From NCBI GenBank assembly GCA_965662735.1, contig CBFIIU010000002.1, forward strand, positions 161,446 to 225,445: DNA of 64,000 nucleotides, given 5' to 3'. Position 1 is the first letter of the stretch; each line of letters begins with the position of its first letter. Positions 1 through 8,553 of this stretch are shown in pieces. The position numbers were made by a program, and so were the translations under genes. Origin of the DNA: JAYODZ01 sp965662735. GTDB taxonomy: Bacteria; Pseudomonadota; Alphaproteobacteria; RS24. The notes under the pieces are model-generated. The model was not told the DNA's origin. It worked only from the letters and a program-made list of their open reading frames with translations, and did not search any database.

Positions 1-9
1 ATGATCTGC

Positions 10-2013
10 TTATCCTTGATTGAGGGCGTCGCGCGCGGCTTGCGCAATCGCCTCTGGGGTTATGCCGAAATGCTTGTATAAGTCTGGGGCAGGGCCACTG
101 GCGCCAAAACCGGACATGCCGATAAATTTATCTTCGGGGCGCAAAAACGCATCCCAGCTCTGGCGAATGGCGGCTTCAACGCCGATCCGTACCTGAGCAT
201 CACCGAGAATATCGGCTTGGTAGCTGGGGCTTTGTTGGGCAAATAATTCAAAGCAGGGCGCCGAGATGACCCGTGCTTTAATATTGTCGGCACTCAAAAG
301 TTCGCGGGCGCGCATGGCGAGGCTCACTTCAGATCCGGTTGCAAAAAGCGACACATCCGCGTCTTTTTCCGGGGCTAATTCATAGGCCCCAAAGCTGCAT
401 AGGTTCTTCTCGCTATAGTCGCGCAATGCCGGTACCCCTTGTCGGGTTAAAGCTAACACGCTCGGCGCATGCTGGGCTTCAAGCGCTGCCTGCCAGCATT
501 CCAAGGTTTCGATGGCATCGGCAGGGCGGAAGACCAAACAATTAGGGATGGCGCGCAAGGCGGCCAGATGCTCGACCGGTTGATGGGTCGGCCCATCTTC
601 CCCAAGGCCAATACTGTCATGCGTCAAGACATGAATAGTGCGGATCCCCATTAAGGCGCCAAGGCGAATGGCCGGACGACTGTAGTCTGAGAATACTAAA
701 AAGGTTCCCGAATAAGGGATCAATCCGCCATGCAAGGCCATGCCATTCATGGCGGCGGCCATCCCAAATTCGCGAATGCCATAATGGATAAAACGTCCAT
801 CAAAGGCTTGCGGCTGAATGGCGGCTTGATCGGGTGTGCGTGTATTGTTGGAGCCTGTGAGATCCGCTGAGCCCCCAATCATTTCGGGCACAGCTGGAAC
901 GATCGCTTTCAGTGCCTCTTCCGAGGCTTTGCGGGTCGCCCAACCGGGTTTCTCTGTCGCGAGATGTTGCTTGAATTGATTAATTATTTCCGGCAGCGCG
1001 CTTGGAAGATCGCCGGCTATGGTGCGTTCGAAGCGCCGCCGCATATCCGCTGGCTGTTCGTTGTCGAGCCGCGCCTCCCAGCATTTACGGGCAGAGGCGT
1101 GTGCCCGCCCCGCCATGCGCCAGGCATCCAAAATATCCGCCGGCACGTCGAAGGCAGCGGCGGTCCATCCGAGCGCCGCCTTGGCCTTTTCGATCTCATC
1201 AGCGCCCAGAGGCGCGCCATGCGAGGACGAGGTCCCTTGTTTGTTCGGTGCGCCAAATCCAATGACGGTTTGACAGGCGATGAGGGTCGGCACATCGGAG
1301 AGTTTGGCCTGCGTGATCGCCTCATCAATCGCGTCCATATCGTGGCCATCAACGCGCAATGCGGCCCAGCCGGCTGCTTCAAAGCGGGCTAATGCGTCGC
1401 CCGACTCGCTCAAGGAAAGGGGGCCATCAATTGAAATGCCATTATCATCATAGAGCACGATCAACCGAGACAGTTTTAAATGGCCGGCCAGACCAATGGC
1501 TTCATGGCTCACACCTTCCATCAAATCACCATCGGAGGCGATGACATAGGTGTGATGGTTAACGACATCATCTCCAAATCGAGCATTGAGCAAGCGCTCG
1601 GCGAGCGCCATTCCAACCGCCGTCGCCAGCCCTTGGCCCAACGGACCCGTGGTTGTTTCAATACCGTTTGCGTGGCCATATTCGGGGTGGCCGGCTGTTT
1701 TTGCGCCGAGCTGGCGAAAGTTTTTAAGGTCGTCGATCGACATATCTTGATAGCCGAGCAAATAATGCAGGGCATATTGCAACATCGACCCATGGCCCGC
1801 CGAGAGGACAAAGCGATCGCGATCGGGCCATTGAGGATGTAAGGGATCAATTTTAAGGTGTTTGGCGAACAAGACCGTCGCTATATCGGCAGCCCCCATG
1901 GGCATGCCAGGGTGTCCCGACTGCGCGGCCTCAACTGCGTCCATGGCAAGGGCGCGAATGGCATTGGCCATTTTTGTTCGCATATCGCGATCGAGAATAG
2001 GATCTCCGGCCAT
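10..2013 (-). CDS. tkt: Transketolase
   Basis: Thiamine-diphosphate enzyme of the pentose phosphate pathway, moving two-carbon units between ketose and aldose phosphates in the cytoplasm. The N-terminal part has the early helix with SGHPGMPMG, the substrate region HGSMLQYALHY and the TPP/Mg motif SDGDLMEG followed by DDN. The C-terminal part carries the pyrimidine-domain signature GIREFGMAAAMNG and THDSIGLGEDGPTHQP. I chose the ATG at 2013 (667 aa, usual family length) because a GGAGGA lies just upstream of it. An in-frame ATG at 2067 (685 aa) has no visible ribosome site. It reads away from the DUF4164/zapA genes and has a repeated palindromic element upstream. Confidence 0.95.
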   Translation of the reverse strand: MAGDPILDRDMRTKMANAIRALAMDAVEAAQSGHPGMPMGAADIATVLFAKHLKIDPLHPQWPDRDRFVLSAGHGSMLQYALHYLLGYQDMSIDDLKNFRQLGAKTAGHPEYGHANGIETTTGPLGQGLATAVGMALAERLLNARFGDDVVNHHTYVIASDGDLMEGVSHEAIGLAGHLKLSRLIVLYDDNGISIDGPLSLSESGDALARFEAAGWAALRVDGHDMDAIDEAITQAKLSDVPTLIACQTVIGFGAPNKQGTSSSHGAPLGADEIEKAKAALGWTAAAFDVPADILDAWRMAGRAHASARKCWEARLDNEQPADMRRRFERTIAGDLPSALPEIINQFKQHLATEKPGWATRKASEEALKAIVPAVPEMIGGSADLTGSNNTRTPDQAAIQPQAFDGRFIHYGIREFGMAAAMNGMALHGGLIPYSGTFLVFSDYSRPAIRLGALMGIRTIHVLTHDSIGLGEDGPTHQPVEHLAALRAIPNCLVFRPADAIETLECWQAALEAQHAPSVLALTRQGVPALRDYSEKNLCSFGAYELAPEKDADVSLFATGSEVSLAMRARELLSADNIKARVISAPCFELFAQQSPSYQADILGDAQVRIGVEAAIRQSWDAFLRPEDKFIGMSGFGASGPAPDLYKHFGITPEAIAQAARDALNQG

Positions 2014-2462
2014 TATGTCCTCCATCGACGTTAACGCCTCGTGTGTCGACACTATATCTTTTTCCATTCACATCTTGCACAACGGATATTGATCTGTGCC
2101 CAACTATTTGTGTCTTAAGACCAGTCATTCGTGTCTCAAGACCAATTATTTGTGTCCAAGATAGGCGCGTCGGGCGCTTCGATGTGCCCGATGCGGCCGC
2201 AAGATGACTTTAACAAGGCCTCTAGTCAATGCCGATTCTGTTTTTTGCGGTATAGTTTTTCAGCTTTTTCTGCCTCCTGATCCGACTAAACGCAGGAGCC
2301 AGGGACTAAATCTCGCCGGCGCGCGCCAACGAGGTGTTTCGTGATCCTATGCTCTAATTTAAGCGTGCAATGTTTTGTCCACCCTTCATATTAAGCGTTG
2401 CCCCTGAGATAACCGATGTCGACGCCTTGCTCCGGTCTGGCAGATCACATAAACTCCTCTCC
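2014..2462. other. Divergent intergenic region between tkt and the DUF4164 gene
   Basis: About 450 bp with no convincing protein gene. It holds the 21-bp repeat array near the tkt side. The rest (about 2170-2460) shows no RNA gene or clear terminator that I can recognise. Promoters for both divergent transcripts must lie here, but no -35/-10 pair stands out. Confidence 0.5.
2106..2168. promoter_or_regulatory. Three 21-bp direct repeats with palindromic core upstream of tkt
   Basis: Three consecutive 21-bp units begin at 2106, 2127 and 2148. Unit 1 contains the perfect palindrome GTCTTAAGAC (2112-2121), unit 2 the near-palindrome GTCTCAAGAC (2133-2142), and unit 3 a decayed GTCCAAGA (2154-2161). 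The 21-bp period equals two helical turns, so a dimeric regulator could bind on one face of the DNA. The repeats start about 90 bp upstream of the preferred tkt start. That they are an operator controlling tkt or the divergent genes is inference. Confidence 0.5.
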
Positions 2463-2747
2463 ATGACCGCACATGAACCCTCGGAACATCGCTCTCCGGA
2501 GCAAGCTCTCGCCACATTGACAACGGCCATTGGGGGGTTGTCCGAGCGCATGTTGCGGAAAGCCGAGCGCGCCCGAGATCAGCTACAGCAATTGGATAGT
2601 GAAAACACCCAATTGAGGCTTGAAATTGCGGAGTTGAAGAAAAAAGTTGCGCTGCTTGAGAGCGCCACCCAGCGTGCCACGCAGCAAATTGATAAAGCCA
2701 TTGAGACGGTCGATGGTCTCGATCGGGAGATTTCGGGCCATGGCTGA
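2463..2747 (+). CDS. DUF4164-type small coiled-coil protein
   Basis: Small cytoplasmic protein, 94 aa from this ATG. Residues about 25-90 form a continuous heptad-rich coiled coil (LQQLDSENTQLRLEIAELKK and onward). Small coiled-coil proteins annotated DUF4164 are found directly before zapA in many alphaproteobacteria, and the arrangement here matches. Its stop overlaps the zapA start, which suggests translational coupling and a division-related role (inference). An in-frame ATG at 2370 would add 31 residues without helical character, and neither start has a clear Shine-Dalgarno sequence. Confidence 0.65.
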   Translation: MTAHEPSEHRSPEQALATLTTAIGGLSERMLRKAERARDQLQQLDSENTQLRLEIAELKKKVALLESATQRATQQIDKAIETVDGLDREISGHG

Positions 2748-2831
2748 GTTGGAACTATGGATTGATAACCGCCCGCTATCTGTCTCGGTTCCGGCTGAGG
2801 ACGAACAGCGTGTGCGTGCGCTTGCCGATGA
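2740..2831 (+). CDS. zapA: Cell division protein ZapA (3' part in gap)
   Basis: Start of a ZapA homologue, the small FtsZ-associated protein that cross-links FtsZ filaments at the division ring. Only about 30 residues are visible (MAELELWIDNRPLSVSV, then EDEQRVRALAD), matching the N-terminal strand and first helix of ZapA. The ATG overlaps the upstream stop by 8 bp. The rest lies in the N run 2832-3103. The frame stays open to 3153 after the gap, but the residues there do not resemble ZapA, so the true stop is probably inside the gap. The call is supported by position directly before 6S RNA and 5-FCL. Confidence 0.75.
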
Positions 2832-3159
2832 NNNNNNNNNNNNNNNNNNNNNNNNNNNNNNNNNNNNNNNNNNNNNNNNNNNNNNNNNNNNNNNNNNNNN
2901 NNNNNNNNNNNNNNNNNNNNNNNNNNNNNNNNNNNNNNNNNNNNNNNNNNNNNNNNNNNNNNNNNNNNNNNNNNNNNNNNNNNNNNNNNNNNNNNNNNNN
3001 NNNNNNNNNNNNNNNNNNNNNNNNNNNNNNNNNNNNNNNNNNNNNNNNNNNNNNNNNNNNNNNNNNNNNNNNNNNNNNNNNNNNNNNNNNNNNNNNNNNN
3101 NNNTTTACGTCAGCGCTTTCGCGCGCGTCGAGGATGGCGTATATTGGCGATAAGAAAAG

Positions 3160-3319
3160 GCGTGGGACTACCCGGTTCGAGGAAGCATATTTTTCTCGGG
3201 ACCTTACGATCCTTAAGGGAACTGTCCCTGCACTAGACCGTGGTTTGGAGCATATGGTGCCCACCTACTCATGTAGGTCACCGAGGGTCATGCGAGAGAC
3301 GGCCAGGGTGGTCCCACAT
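3160..3319 (+). ncRNA. ssrS: 6S RNA
   Basis: 6S RNA binds the housekeeping RNA polymerase holoenzyme and lowers its activity in stationary phase. The region between zapA and the 5-FCL gene is the classical ssrS position. A long closing stem is visible: GTGGGACTACCC (3162-3173) pairs with GGGTGGTCCCAC (3306-3317) with a single G-U pair. Between the arms are further helical segments and a large open region, as expected for an extended rod with a central bubble. Exact ends are estimated from the closing stem. Confidence 0.85.
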
Positions 3320-3354
3320 TCGCCCATTGTAACTGAGATGATGAAAGACACGGC

Positions 3355-4017
3355 ATGATGGAGGCGAGACCAACGCCCTCAGATAAGACATTGTTGCGAA
3401 GACAGATGTCGGCTCGACGGCGGGCTTTTCAAGGCACGGCGCGGGAAGAGGAAGAGGCCGCCTGTCTCGATCGCATGAGGACGTGCTTTAATCTGAACGC
3501 TCAATCGAGCGTTCAATCGGGTGCTCATTCGAGTGTCGCGCAACCCGCTCCAGAGCCATCGCCCACATTATGCGTGGCCGGTTATATGGCGGATGATGGT
3601 GAATTAAATGTCGCGCCAATTTTGCTGTGGCTTCAGACCTTAGGGTGTCGCCTGGCTTTGCCCTCGGCACATGATGAGGGGGCACTCATTTTTCGGGAAT
3701 GGGACGGCACGTCTCTCGTAACCGGACGCTATGGGATTAAAGAAGCCACGGGCGACCCGTGCGAGCCCGATTTGATTTTAGTGCCCCTGCTTGCATGCGA
3801 TGATCACGGTGCGCGCTTAGGGCGGGGCGGCGGTTATTACGATCAGTGGCTCGCTTCTCGGGGGACAAATGTTTACCGCTTGGGGGTTGCTTTTTCTTTC
3901 CAATGTGTTGACACCGTGCCGGTAGAGGCCCACGACCAAAGGCTCGATGGGATATTAAGTGCAAAGGGTTTTCGCCAATGTCGGCCGCATCCCCATGATG
4001 CGCGACTTTGGCTGTGA
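3355..4017 (+). CDS. fau: 5-formyltetrahydrofolate cyclo-ligase
   Basis: Converts 5-formyl-THF to 5,10-methenyl-THF with ATP (220 aa). Family signatures are visible: the N-terminal LLRRQMSARRRAF basic helix, the substrate-region YGIKEA, and the ATP-binding loop GRGGGYYDQWL near residues 158-168. It follows 6S RNA, with which this gene is often cotranscribed. Residues about 49-60 are encoded by three imperfect 12-bp repeats (3501-3536) that form a serine-rich insertion absent from typical members. ATG 3355 and ATG 3358 are adjacent, and either could be used. Confidence 0.92.
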   Translation: MMEARPTPSDKTLLRRQMSARRRAFQGTAREEEEAACLDRMRTCFNLNAQSSVQSGAHSSVAQPAPEPSPTLCVAGYMADDGELNVAPILLWLQTLGCRLALPSAHDEGALIFREWDGTSLVTGRYGIKEATGDPCEPDLILVPLLACDDHGARLGRGGGYYDQWLASRGTNVYRLGVAFSFQCVDTVPVEAHDQRLDGILSAKGFRQCRPHPHDARLWL

Positions 4018-4051
4018 TGAGATGATGCGATAGAATTGGATAAGGGGATCG

Positions 4052-4864
4052 ATGCGTATTTTATTTTTAGGTGATGTTGTTGGTCGCGCGGCGCGCGAGG
4101 CGGTGGTACGACGGGTGCCGCATTTACGCACTCAATTGTCCTTGGATGCGGTGATCGTCAATGGCGAGAACGCGGCGGGCGGCTTTGGAATTACGCCGGC
4201 CATCGCCGATGCGTTTTTTGATGCGGGCGTTGATGTGATTACCACGGGCAACCACGCCTGGGATCAAGCGGATATTCAAACCTATATCGAACACGNNNNN
4301 NNNNNNNNNNNNNNNNNNNNNNNNNNNNNNNNNNNNNNNNNCCGCGGTGTGGGGTTGTTTGCGATTGGGGGGCAGAATTTATTAGTGGTCAATGTAATGG
4401 GGCAGTTGTTTATGGAAAGCTTGGATTGCCCATTTGCTAGCATTGAACGCGAGCTGACGGCGAGCCCGTTGCGTGACGTTGCCGACGCCATTGTCGTTGA
4501 TGTTCATGCCGAGGCTTCTTCTGAAAAAATGGCTATGGGTCATTTTTGCGATGGCCTCGTGTCCTTAGTGGTTGGTACACACACGCACACGCCCTCGGCT
4601 GACGCACAAATTTTACCAGCCGGAACAGCCTATCAGACGGATGCCGGCATGTGTGGTGACTACGATAGCGTGATCGGCATGCAAAAAGAGGAAGCGCTAA
4701 GTCGGTTCCTCACCAAAATGCGACGGGGCCGCTTGCAGCCCGCTTTGGGCGAGCCCAGTTTGTGCGGGGTGATCGTCGAAACCGATCCGGCCTCAGGTCT
4801 GGCGCGGAGCATTGTTCCATTCCGGGAGGGCGGGAGGCTGGCCAGCACGGAGCCTTCGCGCTAG
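4052..4864 (+). CDS. YmdB-family metallophosphoesterase (TIGR00282)
   Basis: Predicted dinuclear metal phosphodiesterase. The best-studied member, Bacillus YmdB, hydrolyses 2',3'-cyclic nucleotides. Visible metal-binding positions are D8 in FLGDVVG, NGEN around residues 37-40, GNHAWD around 66-71, and the histidines of VVGTHTHTPSAD. The C-terminal TDAGMCGDYDSVIGM is a family hallmark. A 46-bp N run (4296-4341) removes about 16 residues just after the GNHAWD motif, but the frame continues. At 270 aa the length is normal. It sits between 5-FCL and yebC, a common alphaproteobacterial neighbourhood. Confidence 0.88.
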   Translation: MRILFLGDVVGRAAREAVVRRVPHLRTQLSLDAVIVNGENAAGGFGITPAIADAFFDAGVDVITTGNHAWDQADIQTYIEHXXXXXXXXXXXXXXXXRGVGLFAIGGQNLLVVNVMGQLFMESLDCPFASIERELTASPLRDVADAIVVDVHAEASSEKMAMGHFCDGLVSLVVGTHTHTPSADAQILPAGTAYQTDAGMCGDYDSVIGMQKEEALSRFLTKMRRGRLQPALGEPSLCGVIVETDPASGLARSIVPFREGGRLASTEPSR

Positions 4865-4942
4865 AGTGTCGTTGATTCGCGCACAGGCCAAAGCGCGTTG
4901 CGCCATGGTCAATGCCCCATCATAAAGCGAGCGAGTAAAGAC

Positions 4943-5689
4943 ATGGCAGGACATTCAAAATTTAAAAATATTCAACATCGCAAAGGCGCGCAGGATAAGA
5001 AACGGGCGCGTATCTTTGCGCGTCTGGCCAAGGAAATTACCGTCGCCGCAAAAATGGGTGCGCCCGATCCCAATAGTAATCCGCGCTTGCGCACGGCTGT
5101 TTTGGCGGCGCGGGCACAGAATATGCCGAAAGATAATATTGAGCGTGCCATCAAGAAGAGCGCGGATAAAGATGCCGCCGCCTATGAAGAGATCCGGTAT
5201 GAGGGATTTGGCCCTGCGGGCATTGGGGTGATTGTTGAAACGCTGAGCGATAATCGAAATCGAACCGCGAGCGAAGTGCGGGCTGCATTCTCAAAAAATG
5301 GCGGAAATATGGGCGAAACCGGCTCGGTCTCTTTTATGTTCGATCGCGTAGGTGCGGTTGAATATCCGGCAGAGGTCGCAGATGCCGAGGCGGTGTTTGA
5401 AGCGGCAATCGAAGCCGGCGCGGATGATGTTGATAGTTCAGGCGAGGGCCACGAAATTTTATGCGCGCTCGAAGAGTTGCATCAGCTGGTGCAATCGCTC
5501 GAAGAAAAATTAGGCCCACCCAGCGCCGCCCAAATTGTATGGCGCCCGCAAAACACCATTAATGTTGACGGAGAGGCCGCGGAACAGGTTTTAAAATTTA
5601 TCGAAGCGCTTGATGATTTGGATGATGTGCAAAATGTCTATGCCAATTTTGATATTTCCGACGAAATTTTAGATCAGCTGTCGGCTTGA
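4943..5689 (+). CDS. yebC: YebC/PmpR family protein (TACO1 homologue)
   Basis: 248 aa from the conserved start MAGHSKFKNIQHRKG. An in-frame upstream ATG would add 15 residues not found in the family. The family is called a transcriptional regulator in older work, while TACO1-type members act on translation. Conserved blocks include KDNIERAIKK, YEGFGPAG, GGNMGETGSVSFMF and the C-terminal DDVQNVYANFD. It precedes ruvC, the usual yebC-ruvCAB order. Confidence 0.95.
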   Translation: MAGHSKFKNIQHRKGAQDKKRARIFARLAKEITVAAKMGAPDPNSNPRLRTAVLAARAQNMPKDNIERAIKKSADKDAAAYEEIRYEGFGPAGIGVIVETLSDNRNRTASEVRAAFSKNGGNMGETGSVSFMFDRVGAVEYPAEVADAEAVFEAAIEAGADDVDSSGEGHEILCALEELHQLVQSLEEKLGPPSAAQIVWRPQNTINVDGEAAEQVLKFIEALDDLDDVQNVYANFDISDEILDQLSA

Positions 5690-5786
5690 CCACAGGACAG
5701 CGCACAGATGTATGATGAAGACATGTTAACAGCTTCCGTCAGATTTCTCCCTCAGGCCTCGGTCCAGCCGTCGGGATTGGGGGCGC

Positions 5787-6302
5787 ATGCCTAGCCCTCG
5801 CACGCGGCGTATTATGGGGCTTGATCCGGGCTTGCGATCAATGGGGTGGGGCGTGATCTCGGTCACCGGCAACAAATTGGCCTATGAGGCGAGTGGGGTC
5901 GTGCGAACAAAATCGAATGATAATTTAGCGACCCGTCTGGTGTGTTTAGAGCGCGGGCTTTCAGACGCTCTGGCCAGCTGGTCGCCTGACGAAGTCGCGG
6001 TTGAGAATAGCTTCGTGAACAAAGATCCTGTCGGTAGCTTNNNNNNNNNNNNNNNNNNNNNNNNNNNNNNNNNNNNNNNNNNNNNNNNNNNNNNNNNNNN
6101 NNNNNNNNNNNNNNNNNNNNNNNNNNNNNNNNNNNNNNNNNNNNNNNNNNNNNNNNNNNNNNNNNNNNNNNNNNNNNNNNNNAATATGCTTCTGCCCTCC
6201 GCATCGCCCGAAGATGATCATGCGGCAGACGCATTGGCGATTGCGATCGCCCATGCCTATAGCGCAAGGGTGGGGATGCTCGCAGATAAGGCAGCGTCAT
6301 GA
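5787..6302 (+). CDS. ruvC: Holliday junction endonuclease RuvC
   Basis: Resolves Holliday junctions by paired nicks together with RuvAB. Visible catalytic acids are Asp in GLDPGLRSMGWG (about residue 13), Glu in VAVENSF (about 72) and Asp in HAADALAIAI near the C-terminus. The middle of the protein (6041-6182, about 47 residues) is masked by N but the frame is kept. It is 171 aa, normal length. Its TGA overlaps the ruvA ATG (ATGA), indicating translational coupling. Confidence 0.95.
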   Translation: MPSPRTRRIMGLDPGLRSMGWGVISVTGNKLAYEASGVVRTKSNDNLATRLVCLERGLSDALASWSPDEVAVENSFVNKDPVGSXXXXXXXXXXXXXXXXXXXXXXXXXXXXXXXXXXXXXXXXXXXXXXXXNMLLPSASPEDDHAADALAIAIAHAYSARVGMLADKAAS

Positions 6303-6889
6303 TTGCGTATTTGCAGGGCGTTTTCACGGGTACGCGCGATCAGGCGGTCATTCTAGATGTCCATGGGGTGGGCTATCTTGTCGAGGTGAGTGCGCGATTG
6401 CTGAGCCAATTGCCAGCTTCGGGGGAGACTCTTTCCCTGTTTATCGAGACGTATGTGCGCGAAGATCAGTTTCGCTTGTTCGGCTTTGACAATGATCTCG
6501 AGCGGCAATGGTTTAAACTCCTAATGGGTGTGCAGGGTGTGGGCGCCAAAGTGGCGCTTGCAATATTGGGCATTTTAAGCCCCGACGAATTGGGTCAATC
6601 GATCGCCGCGCAAGATAAAGCAATGATCGGGCGTGCCCCCGGTGTTGGGCCAAAAGTAGCGCAGCGGATTGTCCAAGAGTTGAAAGATAAAGGACCTGAG
6701 GGCAGCTTTGTTATAACCGATCAAGCTCCGTCGGCCTCGCGGGAATTGGAAGATGCGTTATCCGCGCTGACCAATTTGGGCTATCCCCAAGCCAGCGCCT
6801 TTCCGGTCTTGCAGCGGTTGCGGGCCGCTGATCCGAGTAGTGGCGTACAGGATCTCATTAAAGGGGCGTTGCGGGAGATGTCTCAATGA
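6299..6889 (+). CDS. ruvA: Holliday junction DNA helicase subunit RuvA
   Basis: Tetrameric junction-binding protein that loads RuvB (196 aa). The N-terminal OB fold starts MIAYLQGVF and ends near the RLFGF segment. The tandem helix-hairpin-helix region carries GVQGVGAKVALAIL and APGVGPKVAQRIV. The C-terminal domain that contacts RuvB (SRELEDALSALTNLGYPQASA) is present. It overlaps ruvC at the 5' end and ruvB at the 3' end by 4 bp each. Confidence 0.96.
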   Translation: MIAYLQGVFTGTRDQAVILDVHGVGYLVEVSARLLSQLPASGETLSLFIETYVREDQFRLFGFDNDLERQWFKLLMGVQGVGAKVALAILGILSPDELGQSIAAQDKAMIGRAPGVGPKVAQRIVQELKDKGPEGSFVITDQAPSASRELEDALSALTNLGYPQASAFPVLQRLRAADPSSGVQDLIKGALREMSQ

Positions 6890-8013
6890 ATGATCGCGTC
6901 ATTGCCTTGGGCCGTCAGGCTGATGATCTGGATGCGGCGCTGCGCCCCAAAACCTTGGCGCAATTTATTGGTCAGAAAAAAAGCCGAGAGAATTTGGATG
7001 TCTTTATTTCGGCCGCCAGAAAGCGGCAAGAGGCGCTCGATCATGTTTTATTGGCGGGCCCCCCTGGCTTAGGCAAAACGACTTTGGCGCAAATTATTGC
7101 CCGTGAGATGGATGCGGGCTTTCGCGCAACATCCGGCCCTGTGATCTCAAAAGCCGGCGATTTGGCGGCGCTGCTGACTAATCTCGAGCCGCATGATGTT
7201 TTGTTTATTGATGAAATCCATCGTCTTAGCCCCGCCGTTGAAGAAATTCTATATCCAGCAATGGAAGATTATGAGCTGGATTTGATTATTGGCGAGGGGC
7301 CGGCGGCGCGCTCGGTTAAAATTGACCTGCCGCCTTTTACATTGGTTGGGGCAACGACTCGCACCGGACTTTTGTCGACCCCCTTGCGCGATCGCTTTGG
7401 CATTCCGATCTATCTCAATTTTTATGATGTGGCCGAGTTAACGCAAATTATTCAACGCAATGCCGATTTGTTGGGAATGACGGTCGATGCAACAGGGGCT
7501 GAGGAAATTGCCCGACGGGCGCGCGGTACGCCGCGTATTGCGGGACGTTTATTGCGCCGCGTGCGCGACTTTGCTGATTTGCAAAATGCCTCTTTGGTCA
7601 CGGCTCATGTGGCCGATCTTGCTTTGCAGCGTCTCGATGTGGATGCGGCCGGCTTAGATGGACTTGATCATCGCTATTTGCGCATGATTGCCGAAAAATT
7701 TAACGGGGGCCCTGTCGGCATTGATACTATCGCCGCGGCGCTGAGCGAGCCGCGTGACGCGCTTGAAGATTTGGTCGAGCCGTATTTATTGCAACTGGGT
7801 TATGTCAATCGCACCCCGCGTGGGCGTCAGTTAATGCCCGCCGCTTTTGCGCATCTCGGCATGACACCGCCTGTTAAATCCGAGGCCGATTTGTTTTCAT
7901 CGTCAGAGTCGTCTTCTGCAAGGCCGTCTCAGTCAGGGCCGTCTCAGTCAGGGCCGTCTCAGTCAGGGCCGTCTCAGTCAGGGCCGTCTCAGTCAGGGCG
8001 AGAGGAGGGGTGA
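6886..8013 (+). CDS. ruvB: Holliday junction DNA helicase RuvB
   Basis: Hexameric AAA+ motor that drives branch migration (375 aa). Walker A GPPGLGKT is at residues 58-65, Walker B LFIDEIHRL near 105-113, sensor GATTRTGLLSTPLRDRFG follows, and the winged-helix end has GYVNRTPRGRQL. The protein is longer than the usual 335-350 aa because of a serine/glutamine/proline tail after residue about 340. That tail is encoded partly by five perfect 15-bp repeats (7923-7997). The start overlaps ruvA (ATGA). Confidence 0.96.
   Translation: MNDRVIALGRQADDLDAALRPKTLAQFIGQKKSRENLDVFISAARKRQEALDHVLLAGPPGLGKTTLAQIIAREMDAGFRATSGPVISKAGDLAALLTNLEPHDVLFIDEIHRLSPAVEEILYPAMEDYELDLIIGEGPAARSVKIDLPPFTLVGATTRTGLLSTPLRDRFGIPIYLNFYDVAELTQIIQRNADLLGMTVDATGAEEIARRARGTPRIAGRLLRRVRDFADLQNASLVTAHVADLALQRLDVDAAGLDGLDHRYLRMIAEKFNGGPVGIDTIAAALSEPRDALEDLVEPYLLQLGYVNRTPRGRQLMPAAFAHLGMTPPVKSEADLFSSSESSSARPSQSGPSQSGPSQSGPSQSGPSQSGREEG
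7923..7997 (+). repeat. Five 15-bp tandem repeats in the ruvB 3' end
   Basis: Five identical copies of GCCGTCTCAGTCAGG encode a PSQSG pentapeptide repeat in the RuvB tail. The unit is a multiple of three, so copy-number change keeps the frame. The tail lies beyond the winged-helix domain and is unlikely to be needed for motor function (inference). Confidence 0.95.
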
Positions 8014-8447
8014 TGGGCTTTGCCCCGGATCATTGGCACGAGATTTCCGTGCGCGTGTATTATGAAGACACGGATTTTTCGGGGGTTGTCTATCACGCCA
8101 ATTATTTGCGCTTTGCTGAGCGCGGTCGTTCGGATTGTCTGCGTGATCTGGGTATTTATCACACTGAATTGGCGGCCTTGACGCCCGCGCTGGTGTTTGT
8201 GGTGACCCAGATGCAGATGGCGTTTCATTCGCCGGCGCGAATTGATGATCTGTTGCGCGTTCGGACGCGCTTTATCGACGCGCGCGGTGCTCGTATGCAT
8301 ATTGAACAGAATATTTATTGCGGGGATACAGTTTTATGGTCCGCGCAGGTGGGGGCCGCATGTACCGACTTAAATGGGCGCCCGCGCCGCCTGCCCGCCG
8401 ACCTCCTGGCCTCCTTGTCCCAGCATATCGAGGCCAGCGCACCTTGA
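8013..8447 (+). CDS. ybgC: Tol-Pal associated acyl-CoA thioesterase YbgC
   Basis: Hotdog-fold thioesterase of the 4-hydroxybenzoyl-CoA thioesterase family (144 aa), encoded at the head of the tol-pal cluster in most proteobacteria. The signature YYEDTDFSGVVYHANYLRF near residues 14-32 contains the catalytic Asp of the HGTF-like motif. The ATG at 8013 has an AGGAGG four bases upstream. The alternative GTG at 8010 sits too close to that site. It overlaps the ruvB stop (TGATG). Confidence 0.93.
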   Translation: MGFAPDHWHEISVRVYYEDTDFSGVVYHANYLRFAERGRSDCLRDLGIYHTELAALTPALVFVVTQMQMAFHSPARIDDLLRVRTRFIDARGARMHIEQNIYCGDTVLWSAQVGAACTDLNGRPRRLPADLLASLSQHIEASAP

Positions 8448-8553
8448 TTATGCGGCCTGAGGCGGGGGTCATTGCTCGCTCGGGCCGAATAAGCCTAAGT
8501 TTGGTCACAATTGACAGGTATATCCCCGTTTCTCGGTGTGTGAGGAGAATATA

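Noticed and set aside
2647..3153. ZapA frame open to 3153 across the gap
   Set aside because: The residues after the gap do not look like ZapA and run up to the 6S RNA, so the stop is probably hidden in the N run.
7923..7997. CRISPR array
   Set aside because: These and the other repeats are direct tandems without spacers and lie inside coding frames.
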